DNA of 64,000 bases from a virus. The notes under the pieces are model-generated. The model was not told the DNA's origin and made no database searches. It was given only the letters and a program-made list of their open reading frames with translations. The position numbers were made by a program, and so were the translations under genes. The stretch covers positions 1-64,000 of IMG/VR virus record IMGVR_UViG_3300005613_002762. One strand, 5' to 3'. Positions 36,487 through 45,797 of the stretch are shown here, one piece after another (within the stretch, counting starts at the first letter, position 1; every line of letters starts with the position of its first letter).

Positions 36487-38247
36487 TTGGAAAACACAAA
36501 GTCACTTATAGAACATAAGGCCATTGAGTTATTGGGCTCGTATAGTGGTGCAAATAACTACATTCTTTATTTAAAACAAAAAAAAGAAAATTCTAAAAAG
36601 TTTTATCCCACAAGAACACAATCTGATTATATTGTTAATTATTACGATTCAGTTCCTAAAGTCGCAAGAAAGTGGGTTGATCTTGATAGTTATTTCGCCA
36701 AAAAGTTTGCAGAAGAAAAATATCTATTGGAAACTCCATCACAAATATATATTGAAAAGTTATTGGTTGAGAAAGAAAAATCTTATCACATTTGGGGTAA
36801 GTTTTTTGAAAAAGATTCTTTATCAGAGTTTTGGGTTCCTAAATCTGCACTTATTAAAACCCATAACGTTCAGAGTGTTGAGATTGATTATTCAAAGTAT
36901 TCACATAGACCTCCATTAAATCATCAAAAAATTGCAATTGAAAAATTGGCAGGATCAAAAAGATTTATTTTGGCAGATGATATGGGTCTTGGAAAAACAA
37001 CATCAACAATTATTGCCGCCTTAGAAACAGGATCCAAAAAAATATTAATTGTTTGTCCGGCTTCATTAAAAATAAATTGGCAACGGGAAATTGAAAACTA
37101 TTCAGATCGTCCTGTTTTTATTTGTGAAGGAAAAAAGTTTTCAACCGAACACGATTTTGTAATTATTAATTATGATATATTAAAAAACTTTCACGATCCA
37201 AAAAGTAAGGAATTAACTTTATTAGAACAATGCAATTTTGATTTAGTTATTTTGGATGAAGCTCATATGATTTCAAATGCTCAAGCACAAAGAACAAAAA
37301 TCATAAATAGTTTTGTTAAAAAGATTAATAGAGTATGGTTGTTAACGGGAACACCGATGACTTCACGACCTATGAATTATTACAATCTTTTGAGTATCAT
37401 CGAAAGCCCTGTCGCGCAGAATTGGATGGCTTACGCCATTCGATACTGCCAAGGGTATCAGTTTAAAGCGGGAAATAGAAAAGTATGGAATGTGTCAGGG
37501 GCTTCTAATCTTGAGGAACTAAGGGATCGAACTTCTAAACAAATTCTTAGACGATTAAAAGAAGAGGTTTTAGATTTACCTGATAAAATCATTACACCCG
37601 TTTATTTAAGATTACAATCAAAAGAATATGAAAATCTAATGGGTGAATACTATGATTGGTATGATAAAAACCCTGACGAGTCATCATCACTTACCGTTCA
37701 ATTTTCAAAGTTAATGAAAGTTAGAAAAGTAATTGCAAATGAAAAAACAAGACAAACAATTGAATTTGCTGAAAACATATTAGAACAAGGAAAAAAAGTT
37801 ATTATTTTCACAAACTTTACAGACTCACTTCAAACAATCTATCAACATTTTGGAAAACAAGCGGTTTATTTGGACGGTAGTTGTTCAAATTCAGTTCGTC
37901 AACAAGCTGTTGATCAATTTCAAAATGAAGAAAAAATAAAAGTTTTTGTTGGTAATTTAAAAGCCGCTGGCGTTGGTTTAACTTTAACATCTGCTGAGGT
38001 TGTTATTATGAATGATTTATCATTTGTTCCTGCAGAACACGCACAAGCAGAAGATCGGGCATATCGTTATGGGCAAAAATCAAATGTATTAGTCTATTAT
38101 CCTTTATATGAAAATACAATTGAAGGTGCAATTTATGATATTTTAAATAAGAAAAAAGAAATAATCAGAACCGTTATGGGAGATCAGATACCTGAAAATG
38201 TTGGTGATGTTGCAGAAGAAATATTAAATCTAATTAACAAAAGGTGA
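36487..38247 (+). CDS. SNF2-family DNA helicase/translocase
   Basis: 586 residues. Superfamily 2 motifs are all present: LADDMGLGKTTST (Walker A, about residue 160), ILIVCPASLKINWQREI (Ia), LVILDEAHM (DEAH), WLLTGTPMTSRP (III), VIIFTNFTDSLQTIY (IV), AAGVGLTLTSAEVVIMNDL (V) and AQAEDRAYRYGQK (VI, ending in the QxxGRxxRxGQ-like box). This is the SNF2/HARP-like type, not classical UvsW, although the role may be comparable: fork remodelling, branch migration or late-phase DNA handling. The start is TTG (ttggaaaacacaaagtca); no upstream ATG fits and the first inner ATG is far downstream. A palindromic promoter-like element lies 28 bases upstream. Confidence 0.9.
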   Translation: MENTKSLIEHKAIELLGSYSGANNYILYLKQKKENSKKFYPTRTQSDYIVNYYDSVPKVARKWVDLDSYFAKKFAEEKYLLETPSQIYIEKLLVEKEKSYHIWGKFFEKDSLSEFWVPKSALIKTHNVQSVEIDYSKYSHRPPLNHQKIAIEKLAGSKRFILADDMGLGKTTSTIIAALETGSKKILIVCPASLKINWQREIENYSDRPVFICEGKKFSTEHDFVIINYDILKNFHDPKSKELTLLEQCNFDLVILDEAHMISNAQAQRTKIINSFVKKINRVWLLTGTPMTSRPMNYYNLLSIIESPVAQNWMAYAIRYCQGYQFKAGNRKVWNVSGASNLEELRDRTSKQILRRLKEEVLDLPDKIITPVYLRLQSKEYENLMGEYYDWYDKNPDESSSLTVQFSKLMKVRKVIANEKTRQTIEFAENILEQGKKVIIFTNFTDSLQTIYQHFGKQAVYLDGSCSNSVRQQAVDQFQNEEKIKVFVGNLKAAGVGLTLTSAEVVIMNDLSFVPAEHAQAEDRAYRYGQKSNVLVYYPLYENTIEGAIYDILNKKKEIIRTVMGDQIPENVGDVAEEILNLINKR

Positions 38248-38254
38248 TATTTAT
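38248..38254 (+). promoter_or_regulatory. TATTTAT start-proximal motif, candidate promoter
   Basis: Plus-strand TATTTAT 17 bases before the ATG at 38272, immediately after the SNF2 helicase stop codon. Confidence 0.45.
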
Positions 38255-38271
38255 TTAAAAATAGATAAATT

Positions 38272-38700
38272 ATGCCAACAAAATTAGATCAAGATCAGAT
38301 TAGTGGACTAAGTGAAGAACTTAATTCACTAGATTCAATAGACGAATCATTAGAAACAAAAATTTTTACAGAAGACTCAATTAATGATCAAGTGGACGTT
38401 GATTTACAAGGTCAAATTGATGATCTTAAAAACGCAATGTTATCTTTAGTTTTTGGAAATAGATTAGATATAATGAATGATGGGACTAGTTTAATTGCAA
38501 TGACACCAACTGAATTTGCAATACCCGTAATATCAACAACATGGACTTGGTATTTTAACTCAGATATTATTTCTGAGGGAACTTCAAGTTTTTATACACC
38601 TATGATGACAGGTGATTATAAAGCGTCCGTAAGATACATAACAAACTTAGGACCTTATATTTTAGAGTCCGATTTTATATTTTTTGAGGTTCAAAAATAA
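38272..38700 (+). CDS. Small structural protein, unknown
   Basis: 142 residues. The first 60 residues are acidic and helical (LDQDQISGLSEELNSLDSID), with heptad-like spacing suggesting an oligomerising stalk. The last 70 are strand-rich (TWTWYFNSDIISEGTSSFYTPMMTGDYKASVRY) and resemble an immunoglobulin-like or fibre-knob domain. A short virion appendage or decoration is the likeliest role, but no family is recognised. Its stop is 1 base before the ATG of the SOD-fusion gene, so the two are co-transcribed. Confidence 0.7.
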   Translation: MPTKLDQDQISGLSEELNSLDSIDESLETKIFTEDSINDQVDVDLQGQIDDLKNAMLSLVFGNRLDIMNDGTSLIAMTPTEFAIPVISTTWTWYFNSDIISEGTSSFYTPMMTGDYKASVRYITNLGPYILESDFIFFEVQK

Positions 38701-38701
38701 C

Positions 38702-40852
38702 ATGAAAGTATCATTCAGTTACGAAAATAAAGAATTTAAAAAACATTCTGACTTTGTTAATAAGTTTATAAAACTTTTGCAACGAGAATTTCCATTAAAA
38801 AATGATTTAAAGATATTTTTTTTAAATCAAAAGAAAGGTGAAATGTCAACAGGTAGTAGAAGATCAGATAATGTTATTAAAGTTTTAGTTGGTGATCGAA
38901 TGAATAGAGACATTATGAGAACCTTGGCTCACGAATGGGTTCACGAACATCAAATGGATGTATTAAATAGAAAAAAAGGACCCGACATTGGTGGTCAAAA
39001 TGAAGATGAAGCGAACGCTTTTGCAGGAAGACTTGTTAAAATGTTTGAAAAAGAAAATCCAAATTACGAACCTAAAATGTATGAAAGTCGAGGAATTGAA
39101 AAAAAACTGAACTTATTAACTGAAGAAATATTATTAACTGAAAAAACAATCATCAAAGAAAATTTGTTGGTTGAGATGAAAAAATTTGGTATAGAAAAAC
39201 TTCCTTATTCATATTCATCTTTATCTCGGTTTATTGATTCAAAAACTATGAATGTTCACTATACCAAACACTATAAAGGTTATGTCGATAAATTAAACAA
39301 GGCTTTAAAGGATAAGGATGGTGATATGACATTGGAAGAAATTATTAGATCCATCAGTAAATTTGATAATGTTGTTAGAAACAACGCAGGGGGAGCATTC
39401 AATCACGCATTATTTTGGAAAATGTTATCCCCAAAAAAACAAAGACCACATGGTGAAGTTTATGAAAAAATCAAAAAAGACTTTGGAAATATTAAAAAAA
39501 TGAAAGACGAATTTAATCAAGCAGCCAAAGATCGTTTTGGGTCAGGTTGGGCTTGGTTATATTTGACAAAAGATGGTAATTTAAAAATAATGTCGACACC
39601 TAATCAAGATAATCCGTTGATGAATATTGTTAAAAAGGGTGGTTATCCGATTTTAGGTCTTGATGTTTGGGAACACGCATATTATTTGAATTACCAAAAC
39701 AAAAGAGACGAATACATACAAAAGTTTTGGGATGTCGTAAATTGGGATTTTGTTGAGGAGTTATATTTGTCAAAAACCAAAAAAGATAAAAAAACTATTA
39801 AAGAAGATACTTCCGATAAAGAAATTATCAATGAGATTAGTAAAACTTTTGCATTCCCATATACCGCAAAAGGATTAAGAGAACTTATGCATTCTCAATA
39901 TGAGGGTTGTTATAATAAACAATATAAGGATGGTTGTTTAGGTAGTATAGAAACAAAAAAATGCACAACTGAATTAGGTATTTTGGGTGGTGATTATTCT
40001 GAAAAAAAATTCGGAGGAACCAGTCAGTGGTCCATTATCAATAGATTCGATACCAACAGTCGTGTAAAAAAAGAAATTTACAACATTTGGTTAGAAGAAA
40101 CTGAAGGATTAACCGACTTTAAAACATGGATCAAGGATCACGCATATGATTTATTTGCAAACGATGGAATGTATTTAGATCGATTGGCAGAACCAAACAT
40201 CGGAACCATTGAAGTTGGAAAAGAAAATGAAAGTTATGCAAAACAAATAATTAGACAAATATATAATCTTAGTCCTGATCAAGAAGGAATATCGTATGAA
40301 TTATACGAACATTGTTCAGGAGATATTAACGATAGAAAGAAAGGACAAGATATTGTTTTAATCATAAAAGGGGGAGACACAATATATTTTCAAGTTAAAC
40401 CTTTTTTAAATCAAAATAATGAAATTGAATTTTTTGATGGTGGAGATAGAGGATACTACTTTAAAGTTGCGTCATGGCATAGACAAACAAAATATAAAGG
40501 AGAAAATGTCGATGTAATTTTATATGTAGACAGAACAGAAGACAAATATATAATGTTTAGAAATGATCATAATAAAATGTTAACAGTTAGTAATCCAAGA
40601 ACACAACCACCTTTTTATATATTCTATTATGAAATGCCTCTACAGAGCAACTTCAAAGTTCCTTTACAAAAAGAAACCCCTAAAGCACCTGTTAAAAAGA
40701 GTATTGCCAAAGATGTAAATAAAGAAATTGAATTTTATAAAGAAAGAATTAATTATTTCACTAACAAAATAAAAGAACTTGGAGGTGAAAATCAAGATAT
40801 AAATGAAATGATTAATTTTTATAAAAAAGAATTGTCTAAGATAATTATATAG
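38702..40852 (+). CDS. Zincin / Fe-Mn superoxide dismutase / nuclease-like fusion protein
   Basis: 716 residues from the ATG at 38702 (a TTG 18 bases upstream is unlikely). Three domains are visible. (1) Residues about 1-125: metalloprotease-like, HEWVH at 77-81 and NEDEANAFA (E103) as in the ImmA/IrrE (M78) pattern HExxH...E-x-N-x-FA. (2) Residues about 164-356: a full Fe/Mn superoxide dismutase with metal ligands H186, H235 (NHALFW), D321 and H325 (LDVWEHAYYL), second-sphere H190 and Y194, and the manganese-type Gln302 (NQDNPL). (3) Residues about 380-716: unrecognised, with GQDIVLII...YFQVKP (D550, Q564, K566) like a PD-(D/E)XK nuclease core. The domains are read from motifs. The late-gene neighbourhood suggests a virion or late role. 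Confidence 0.85.
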   Translation: MKVSFSYENKEFKKHSDFVNKFIKLLQREFPLKNDLKIFFLNQKKGEMSTGSRRSDNVIKVLVGDRMNRDIMRTLAHEWVHEHQMDVLNRKKGPDIGGQNEDEANAFAGRLVKMFEKENPNYEPKMYESRGIEKKLNLLTEEILLTEKTIIKENLLVEMKKFGIEKLPYSYSSLSRFIDSKTMNVHYTKHYKGYVDKLNKALKDKDGDMTLEEIIRSISKFDNVVRNNAGGAFNHALFWKMLSPKKQRPHGEVYEKIKKDFGNIKKMKDEFNQAAKDRFGSGWAWLYLTKDGNLKIMSTPNQDNPLMNIVKKGGYPILGLDVWEHAYYLNYQNKRDEYIQKFWDVVNWDFVEELYLSKTKKDKKTIKEDTSDKEIINEISKTFAFPYTAKGLRELMHSQYEGCYNKQYKDGCLGSIETKKCTTELGILGGDYSEKKFGGTSQWSIINRFDTNSRVKKEIYNIWLEETEGLTDFKTWIKDHAYDLFANDGMYLDRLAEPNIGTIEVGKENESYAKQIIRQIYNLSPDQEGISYELYEHCSGDINDRKKGQDIVLIIKGGDTIYFQVKPFLNQNNEIEFFDGGDRGYYFKVASWHRQTKYKGENVDVILYVDRTEDKYIMFRNDHNKMLTVSNPRTQPPFYIFYYEMPLQSNFKVPLQKETPKAPVKKSIAKDVNKEIEFYKERINYFTNKIKELGGENQDINEMINFYKKELSKIII

Positions 40853-40860
40853 TTTTAAGA

Positions 40861-40867
40861 TATTTAT
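40861..40867 (+). promoter_or_regulatory. TATTTAT start-proximal motif, candidate promoter
   Basis: Plus-strand TATTTAT 13 bases before the neck-protein ATG at 40881, in the 28-base gap after the SOD-fusion gene. Confidence 0.45.
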
Positions 40868-40880
40868 AAAAAAAACTATT

Positions 40881-42008
40881 ATGGCAATTATCAATGAACC
40901 AGAAAGAAGTCAATTCTATCAAAAAGTTAGACATTTACTTGGAGCACCTCTTAGATCAGTAGAATTAGAGGATGAAATGATGGATACTTTATTGGAGTAT
41001 TCTATTGATGAGTATTCGCAATATGTCCAAGATTGGTTAATCGAATCTCAATGGACTTCTTTGTATAATCTAAACTTAGATACTCAATCACTATCAAGAG
41101 CGTTTATTACTAAAAGTTTGGACTTTGAAACCAGATACACATACGCATATTCTAAAATAGTGGGACTTCAAGCCGGGGGTGATTGGGAAATTAAAAAAGA
41201 TTATATTCAATTAGTCCCAAATCAACAAATATACGAAATACCTGCCGGTAGAGAAATTAATGAAGTATTATGGTTTACACCATCAACTCTTAATAATTTA
41301 ATGTTTGGTTTAGGTGGTTTTGCGGGAATTGGAACAGGAACTGGATTAGGTGGTGGAGGCGGTCTTGCTCAGATAGGTAATATGGCGGGAAGTTATTATT
41401 TGACGCCTGTGTTTGATACTTTACTTAGAATGCAAGAAGTTAATATCCAAAAAAGAATATTTGCGGGTGAGTTAACTTATTATATAACCGCACTTCCGGG
41501 AGGAAAGAAAGCGTTACACCTTTTGAATACACCTGGTGGTAAATTTGACTTTGGGAACTCGGAATTGGCAAAAGGTCAAGTTTGGTATTGGTATTATGAC
41601 ACGTCACAAGGAGATAGAGACAAATGTTTGGCCGATAACCCCGATATTATTTTATTACCATCAGACGTTCCTTTTAATAGTATGTCGTGGGATAAACTTA
41701 ATAACCCCGCTCAAGTTTGGGTAAGAAGATGGTTTGTTGCATATTGTAAAGAAACTTTAGCGAGAGTTCGTGGTAAATTTAGTGGTAATTTAAAAACACC
41801 TGATGGTGATTTAACCATGGATTACGCAGCACTATCAACTGAAGCTAAAGACGAAAAAACAAAATTAATTGATGAACTAATCGGTGCTGAAGGTCGTTTA
41901 ACGAGATTAAAACCCGAAAAAGTTATGGAAAGAGAGGCCTTATTAGCAGAAAATCTTAACAAACAATTAAAGTTTAGAGCTATGCCTCGTCAAATATATG
42001 TAATATAA
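40881..42008 (+). CDS. Neck protein, gp13-like
   Basis: 375 residues. The C-terminal part, WVRRWFVAYCKETLARVRGK followed by NLKTPDGDLTMDYAALSTEAKDEKTKLIDELIGAEGRL and ending QIYVI, follows the gp13-type neck proteins of T4-like phages, which close the filled head and receive the tail. The middle (residues about 150-170) holds a Gly-rich loop (GTGTGLGGGGGLAQIG). The N-terminus is acidic and helical. It is transcribed with the 115-residue gene 3 bases downstream. The gp13 assignment rests on this C-terminal pattern and on context. Confidence 0.72.
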   Translation: MAIINEPERSQFYQKVRHLLGAPLRSVELEDEMMDTLLEYSIDEYSQYVQDWLIESQWTSLYNLNLDTQSLSRAFITKSLDFETRYTYAYSKIVGLQAGGDWEIKKDYIQLVPNQQIYEIPAGREINEVLWFTPSTLNNLMFGLGGFAGIGTGTGLGGGGGLAQIGNMAGSYYLTPVFDTLLRMQEVNIQKRIFAGELTYYITALPGGKKALHLLNTPGGKFDFGNSELAKGQVWYWYYDTSQGDRDKCLADNPDIILLPSDVPFNSMSWDKLNNPAQVWVRRWFVAYCKETLARVRGKFSGNLKTPDGDLTMDYAALSTEAKDEKTKLIDELIGAEGRLTRLKPEKVMEREALLAENLNKQLKFRAMPRQIYVI

Positions 42009-42011
42009 GTT

Positions 42012-42359
42012 ATGGGAATTTATAAAGAAAAACCAATTAGAAAAACCGTTTTTCGTGGTGGAAGATCTTTAAACCTTAACACCTTTGAAACGATTGTGGT
42101 TAGTGAACCAATTTACTCAACAAATGGTGAAATTTTATTATTAGTAAAAGATGTTACTCAATGTAAGGTTAAATTAGACTCAACAACCACCGATAAAATC
42201 ACCATAAAGTCATTGACCAATTGTGCAATTGTTCCTGATATGGGAAGAATTGATGAAGATTGGGATGAAATCCATATAGGTAGAGGTGCATGTATAGAAC
42301 TCCAAAACATACAAGGAATTTGGTATATCTTATCCAGTGATGGGTTGAAACTTGACTAA
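42012..42359 (+). CDS. Small hypothetical protein, probably structural
   Basis: 115 residues, all-beta in appearance (ILLLVKDVTQCKVKLDSTTTDKITIKSLTN, RGACIELQNIQGIWYILSSDG), like a small beta-barrel that could decorate the virion. No family is recognised. It starts 3 bases after the neck-protein stop, so it belongs to the same unit. Its last 30 bases overlap the end of the convergent DNA polymerase gene. Confidence 0.7.
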   Translation: MGIYKEKPIRKTVFRGGRSLNLNTFETIVVSEPIYSTNGEILLLVKDVTQCKVKLDSTTTDKITIKSLTNCAIVPDMGRIDEDWDEIHIGRGACIELQNIQGIWYILSSDGLKLD

Positions 42360-45149
42360 TTCATTTTCAGGAACGTATTTTAACATACTATCATCCGCCA
42401 ACTTATACATGTGGTATGGAGTTTCATTAACTCTATTCCAAAACGACATTTCCTCGTCAGATATTTCCATAACATCTTCCAACTTATCTTGATCACCTTC
42501 ATCAAAAGGTTGTCCGTTGATTAGTTCACACTGATCTTTAGTAAAAAATGGTCTGTCTTCAGGATTTTTAACTAACAACCCATTTCTAACTTCTTGTTTA
42601 AACACAACAAGTAATGGCTCAACTCTTTTATTGAATGTTGCAATCGCTCGCTGAATATTGTATTGACCTTTCATTGTTGGGTTAGTTTCTAAATCTGAAG
42701 GATCAATTCGGTAACAATTAAGTTGTATTATAGATTCTAAGTTTTCAGGAATAGGTCCACCGTAAGTATTGATATGTTCTTGAGACCACCCCTTCTTTGG
42801 TTTATTAACTTTCTGAACATCACCGTGTGAAGCTTTAGTTCCGTTATTTACATAGAAGATTATATCACCAAGATTTACATTAAGACCTTCTTTAATTGCT
42901 AACTCCATATGTGCTTGACGAGACATTAAACTTCCTGCCTTAGTTGTTTGTTTACTACGAATAATATAGTCATCAATACTTTGTTTCACTTTTGCTTTGT
43001 TTGCAATATCCATTAAAGGAATTTGTAAATCAAAAATCTGTTGGACGTATTCATAATACCACTCTACAAACTCTTGTCCTTTACCATCAAGTAAAAGTTT
43101 GATCCCCTTATCTAAGAACTTCTCAATGTAGATTGGCATTTTTTTAGATTTGATTGAGTTTCCTGTTAGTTTGATTTTACCTTTGGCGGTGATAAGTGCG
43201 TAGTTTTTTCGAGCCAAGTTGATACACGCCGGCCATTGTCCATCTGTGTCAAGTGCCATTTCACCTCTCATCGCAAGATCATTAAACTCCATTACATCGG
43301 CTTCTTCACCAATATATTCTTTACCTTCTTTCACTTTCCAGTTCAAACCTTTACCAATATACTTTCTTTCTTCTACACCTTCAGGAACCGAAAAGTTGAT
43401 ACCATCCGTATCCATTACAAGAGGTGTGTATCCACGATCCATAAAGAAACTAATCATCATTCTAAGATACTGACGACCTGTGCAAGTAATCATTTCCCCT
43501 TTATCCATATCACCCCAATGAAATACTTGTGGTGCCGACAACGCCCCGAACATGGAGTTGATGAAGATCTTAATTGGTAATTGTTTACGGTCATAAGAAG
43601 TTGATTTCTTTTTATCAATACTCGCATATTCTTCGGCCAATTGTTTGTATTTGATTCGGCTATTTCTAAAATAAGTCAAAAGACCTTTCATCGCACCTGT
43701 AACATCACAATCAGGAAACACATCGTGAACCAACTGAATGGAGGGGTATAGAGACGAGTAGTCAAGTTTTAGAACGTTCTTGGAGTAACCTGTTCGGATA
43801 AGACGAGAAAGTCCTCCTACGAAGTTCCCTTTATCATTCTTGGCGGGAATTGCTAACTTATGTTTATAAGACCAAGCCAACATCAACATTTTCCATAATG
43901 TTGCCGTTCCCATCGTTGAAACTCTTTCATATGTTGTTGGAAGAAGGGATGCCAACAAAAATGAACCTTGATTGAATTCTTCATCAACCAATAGAGTTTC
44001 TTCTAAGTCATCGTCAAGGTAACGTTCAATAATGTCGTCCCCCGTTGTTTTAATATAAACATTTGAGTGTCTTGAACAAACCTCATCAATCTTCGGATCT
44101 ACACCAACTTTTTTGTATTTACCATTTTCAATGTTTAACCAATATTCTTCCTTTTCACGATACATTGACCCAATTTTATTATGTTCAACATAAACACGAT
44201 CAGGAGCCTCAGCCTCAATATATTTTGTAATATACTTCAAACCAGCTTCTTTAATGTTTGAGTTAATTGCTTGAGCTCTACGAACTGAATGTAAAATATC
44301 AATAATGTTATAACCCCACATTTGAGTTTGAGTAAATTTCTCAACCTCGTTTGCAAGTTTCAACATTGACTCTTTTTGTGAAATAGATTTTTCAGGGTTT
44401 AAAGATTTGGCAACTCGTTTGATATCAAGATTCAAGATTTTACATCTTTCATAAATCCAATACCAGTCAAAGTTAAATGAGTTATATCCTGAAAGAATTG
44501 AAGGTTTTTGTTCTTCAATAATTCTAAAGAACTCCGTAATACCTCTACGTTCTTCGTCTTCGTTTGAACACTCAATAACTTTTTTGAATCCTTTGTTTGT
44601 TTTAATTCCGATCATGAAGATACGACCATCCTTGGGTTCAAGTGAGGTCGTCTCAAGGTCAAATACCATTCTCGTAATGTCGTTGTATTCCTCAAATCCT
44701 TTAAATAGTCGTTTCTCTTTTGAGATGAGGTATTGCTCAACAGGAGGTAAAACCATAATAAGGTCTCTCACATTTTCACCCCAAGGATCAACTCCACCTT
44801 CTCTAAAAAACTGAATAAGGTTTCTATAACCTTTCATTGACTTAACCATAAAAGTAAGTCCTCGTTCTAAACGATCATTACCTTCAGTTTTTAGTTTTTC
44901 TATAATAATACCATGTTTGGTCATGGCTTCTTTCTGTAATGCTTTTGATTTTGAATAAAAGTTAAGATTTCGTAGATCTCCTACCCAAGCAAAAGATATT
45001 AGAGTATCTCGTTGGATCTGTTTTCCTTTACCAGGAACTTCTTTTATTTTAAAAATTTTGTCGGATAAGTAATCGTATTCTACAGATACGATATATTCTT
45101 CAGGATCATTTCCCTGAAGAAATTGTTCAATTTCTTCTTGTGATATCAT
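42330..45149 (-). CDS. 43: DNA polymerase, family B, gp43-like
   Basis: 939 residues (T4 gp43 has 898). It replicates the phage genome with 3'-5' proofreading. Exonuclease motifs: Exo I D164/E166 (VFDLETTSL), Exo II LSGYNSFNFDWYW and the later Exo III region. Polymerase motifs: A LKLDYSSLYPSI (about 460-470), B NSMFGALSA (about 528) and C VMDTDGINF (about 580). The tail contains KKMPIYIEKFLDKG, the thumb region. It lies apart from the other replication genes, flanked by a convergent neck gene and fibre genes. A TATTTAT motif lies 56 bases upstream. Confidence 0.96.
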   Translation of the reverse strand: MISQEEIEQFLQGNDPEEYIVSVEYDYLSDKIFKIKEVPGKGKQIQRDTLISFAWVGDLRNLNFYSKSKALQKEAMTKHGIIIEKLKTEGNDRLERGLTFMVKSMKGYRNLIQFFREGGVDPWGENVRDLIMVLPPVEQYLISKEKRLFKGFEEYNDITRMVFDLETTSLEPKDGRIFMIGIKTNKGFKKVIECSNEDEERRGITEFFRIIEEQKPSILSGYNSFNFDWYWIYERCKILNLDIKRVAKSLNPEKSISQKESMLKLANEVEKFTQTQMWGYNIIDILHSVRRAQAINSNIKEAGLKYITKYIEAEAPDRVYVEHNKIGSMYREKEEYWLNIENGKYKKVGVDPKIDEVCSRHSNVYIKTTGDDIIERYLDDDLEETLLVDEEFNQGSFLLASLLPTTYERVSTMGTATLWKMLMLAWSYKHKLAIPAKNDKGNFVGGLSRLIRTGYSKNVLKLDYSSLYPSIQLVHDVFPDCDVTGAMKGLLTYFRNSRIKYKQLAEEYASIDKKKSTSYDRKQLPIKIFINSMFGALSAPQVFHWGDMDKGEMITCTGRQYLRMMISFFMDRGYTPLVMDTDGINFSVPEGVEERKYIGKGLNWKVKEGKEYIGEEADVMEFNDLAMRGEMALDTDGQWPACINLARKNYALITAKGKIKLTGNSIKSKKMPIYIEKFLDKGIKLLLDGKGQEFVEWYYEYVQQIFDLQIPLMDIANKAKVKQSIDDYIIRSKQTTKAGSLMSRQAHMELAIKEGLNVNLGDIIFYVNNGTKASHGDVQKVNKPKKGWSQEHINTYGGPIPENLESIIQLNCYRIDPSDLETNPTMKGQYNIQRAIATFNKRVEPLLVVFKQEVRNGLLVKNPEDRPFFTKDQCELINGQPFDEGDQDKLEDVMEISDEEMSFWNRVNETPYHMYKLADDSMLKYVPENELVKFQPITG

Positions 45150-45205
45150 GGTTATTTACTTTTGGTCTATTAGCTGTCGAATAAGGTCGACATTTACCTT
45201 CGTAA

Positions 45206-45212
45206 ATAAATA
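45206..45212 (-). promoter_or_regulatory. TATTTAT motif upstream of DNA polymerase
   Basis: Sense-strand TATTTAT 56 bases before the DNA polymerase ATG, further than most copies of the motif. Confidence 0.3.
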
Positions 45213-45255
45213 TAGAAGTAAAAATTACTCTTATCAACTAAACTACAAAAAAATA

Positions 45256-45777
45256 TTATGTTAAACTTTGGGTTGGTGTTGGTGTGTTTGTTGGTGTCGG
45301 TGTAGGTGTTTGACTAAGTTCGGGGTAATTAGTTGGAGTTGGTGTTGGTGTTGGGAATGGAGTCACACAACAATTATAATCTAAGACATAACAATTATCA
45401 TATGGTAAACTATTAGATAAATAACTTTCAACCACATTAATATATAACTTTTCTCGAATTGGTAAGACAAGTGTCCCTGTTTCATTTATAAAAACAAATT
45501 GACCTTCATAACGACCTGGTTTACTTGTGTCTTGAGGTGTAAATCGATAGTAAACATAAAACTCAGGACTTGCGTTTGGATTCATTTCCATTTTCTCAAC
45601 AAAACTTGCTGCTTCGGAATTGATTTTTAAAACTCCCGTTTCTGAATCTATCATTGAAAAAAATATTGATGATGTCTCAATAAAACCCATCATAGATTGA
45701 TAATCAGTTATACCATCTTTTACAACTTGTAATTTTAATAATGGTAAACTTGAATTTTGACCGATTGTAAATTCCAT
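45256..45777 (-). CDS. Virion fibre/decoration protein A with Thr/Pro tail
   Basis: 173 residues. Residues 1-135 form a beta domain shared with the next gene (MEFTIGQNSSLPLLKLQVVKDG, FYVYYRFTPQDTSKPGRYEG, YVLDYNCC). The last about 35 residues are a Thr/Pro repeat (PTPTPTPTNYPELSQ, TPTPTPTNTPTPTQ). A soluble domain followed by a disordered Thr-rich tail suggests a surface protein whose tail might be O-glycosylated. That is inference. A TATTTAT motif is 13 bases upstream. Confidence 0.75.
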   Translation of the reverse strand: MEFTIGQNSSLPLLKLQVVKDGITDYQSMMGFIETSSIFFSMIDSETGVLKINSEAASFVEKMEMNPNASPEFYVYYRFTPQDTSKPGRYEGQFVFINETGTLVLPIREKLYINVVESYLSNSLPYDNCYVLDYNCCVTPFPTPTPTPTNYPELSQTPTPTPTNTPTPTQSLT

Positions 45778-45790
45778 CTATACTTTCTTT

Positions 45791-45797
45791 ATAAATA
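45791..45797 (-). promoter_or_regulatory. TATTTAT start-proximal motif, candidate promoter
   Basis: Sense-strand TATTTAT 13 bases before the 173-residue fibre protein start. Confidence 0.5.

Noticed and set aside
38684-38701. TTG start six codons before the SOD-fusion ATG
   Set aside because: It overlaps the upstream gene's last codons, while an ATG lies 1 base after that gene's stop.
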